From Clostridia bacterium (lineage in GTDB: Bacteria; Bacillota; Clostridia; Oscillospirales; Butyricicoccaceae), in assembly GCA_017547995.1 (NCBI GenBank), contig JAFYNW010000039.1, positions 1-5,542 on the forward strand: DNA of 5,542 nucleotides, written 5' to 3'. Position 1 is the stretch's first letter. Each line of letters begins with the position of its first letter. Below the pieces are notes generated by a model. It did no database searches and was not told where the DNA came from. It saw only the letters and a program-made list of their open reading frames with translations. A program made the translations under genes and the position numbers. Shown here piece after piece: positions 5,168-5,542 of the stretch.

Positions 5168-5542
5168 TTATTTGTAGATTCTCTTTACTCGTGGACCGAT
5201 GGAGCAGAACTGATAGACGTAAGTCTGGTCTGTGTGCTTCTGCAATTCGTAAGCGGAGAGCAATTCGCCGGTCACCTTGTCGTAGCCGAAGAGTGTTACT
5301 TCGTCGCCGATTTCGCAGTCGATGCCAGTTACGTCGATGAAAGTCTGGTCCATGCAGAGGCCGAGATACTTTGTGCGTCTGCCGTTTACGAAAACAGGAC
5401 CGCCTGTTGTCGCAAGAGGGCGGTAAAGACCGTCAGCATAGCCGACCGAGATTGTAGCAACCTTTGTAGGCTTTGTTGGCACGAATGCGCCGTTGTAGCC
5501 GACCTGCTCGCCAGGGAAAACTTCCTTGATATTTACGATAAA
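5168..5542 (-). CDS. alr: Alanine racemase, C-terminal part (5' end outside the window)
   Basis: The last 124 codons of a fold-type III PLP alanine racemase, which interconverts L- and D-alanine for peptidoglycan synthesis in the cytosol. The frame is open to the window edge; a GTG at 5482 is internal, because family sequence continues upstream of it (KEVFPGEQVGYNGAF). SVGYADGL (residues 32-39 of the visible part) contains Tyr35, the equivalent of the second catalytic base (Tyr265 in the Geobacillus enzyme). LCMDQTFIDVTG (62-73) contains the conserved Met-Asp-Gln of the active site contributed by the C-terminal beta domain. The end, CSIGPRVKRIY, is typical of the family. The PLP-binding lysine lies in the missing N-terminal barrel. 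A VanT-type serine/alanine racemase domain cannot be excluded from this part alone. It ends in TAA, and a hairpin follows. Confidence 0.92.
   Translation of the reverse strand, partial: FIVNIKEVFPGEQVGYNGAFVPTKPTKVATISVGYADGLYRPLATTGGPVFVNGRRTKYLGLCMDQTFIDVTGIDCEIGDEVTLFGYDKVTGELLSAYELQKHTDQTYVYQFCSIGPRVKRIYK

Overview
The window reads as chromosomal DNA from a Gram-positive anaerobe of the Clostridia, most likely a gut Oscillospiraceae/Ruminococcaceae-type bacterium. This is an inference from four things: a WG-repeat protein with SLH domains, a DUF4080-type radical SAM protein, strong use of ACA, CCA and CTC codons at intermediate GC, and hairpin-rich intergenic repeats of a kind I associate with these genomes. 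No phage, transposase, CRISPR, rRNA or tRNA gene is visible.

Layout, left to right. Plus strand: the 3' part of a secreted or surface WG-repeat/SLH protein (to 1755). Its frame is broken by an in-frame TAG at 46-48, close to the window edge. It is followed 21 bases later by a RidA enamine/imine deaminase (1777-2157), which overlaps a small VOC (glyoxalase-fold) protein by one base (2157-2510). A strong hairpin terminator, usable in both directions, closes this group. A convergent spacer (2511-2673) also carries what looks like a dispersed palindromic repeat. Minus strand, reading from right to left: the C-terminal part of an alanine racemase (window end to 5168), a GC-rich hairpin, a cobalamin-binding-type radical SAM protein (5149-3539), a 169-base spacer full of hairpins, and a pentapeptide-repeat protein with a C-terminal DUF5758-like domain (3369-2674).

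How the genes may work together. The Alr-radical SAM-pentapeptide genes are co-directional, but hairpins separate them, so they need not form one operon. RidA and the VOC protein look translationally coupled. RidA clears reactive enamines made by PLP enzymes; alanine racemase is a PLP enzyme, but it lies on the other strand and no functional link is shown.

The most unusual structure is at 3386-3483. Five short perfect inverted repeats of unrelated sequence are joined by four copies of the hexamer GATATA at 19-22 base spacing, so the hexamer and the ability to fold are conserved while the stem sequences are not. Second in interest are the in-frame amber codon in the WG-repeat gene, and the Shine-Dalgarno/start codon of the radical SAM gene, which lies inside a perfect 7-bp terminator-like hairpin.
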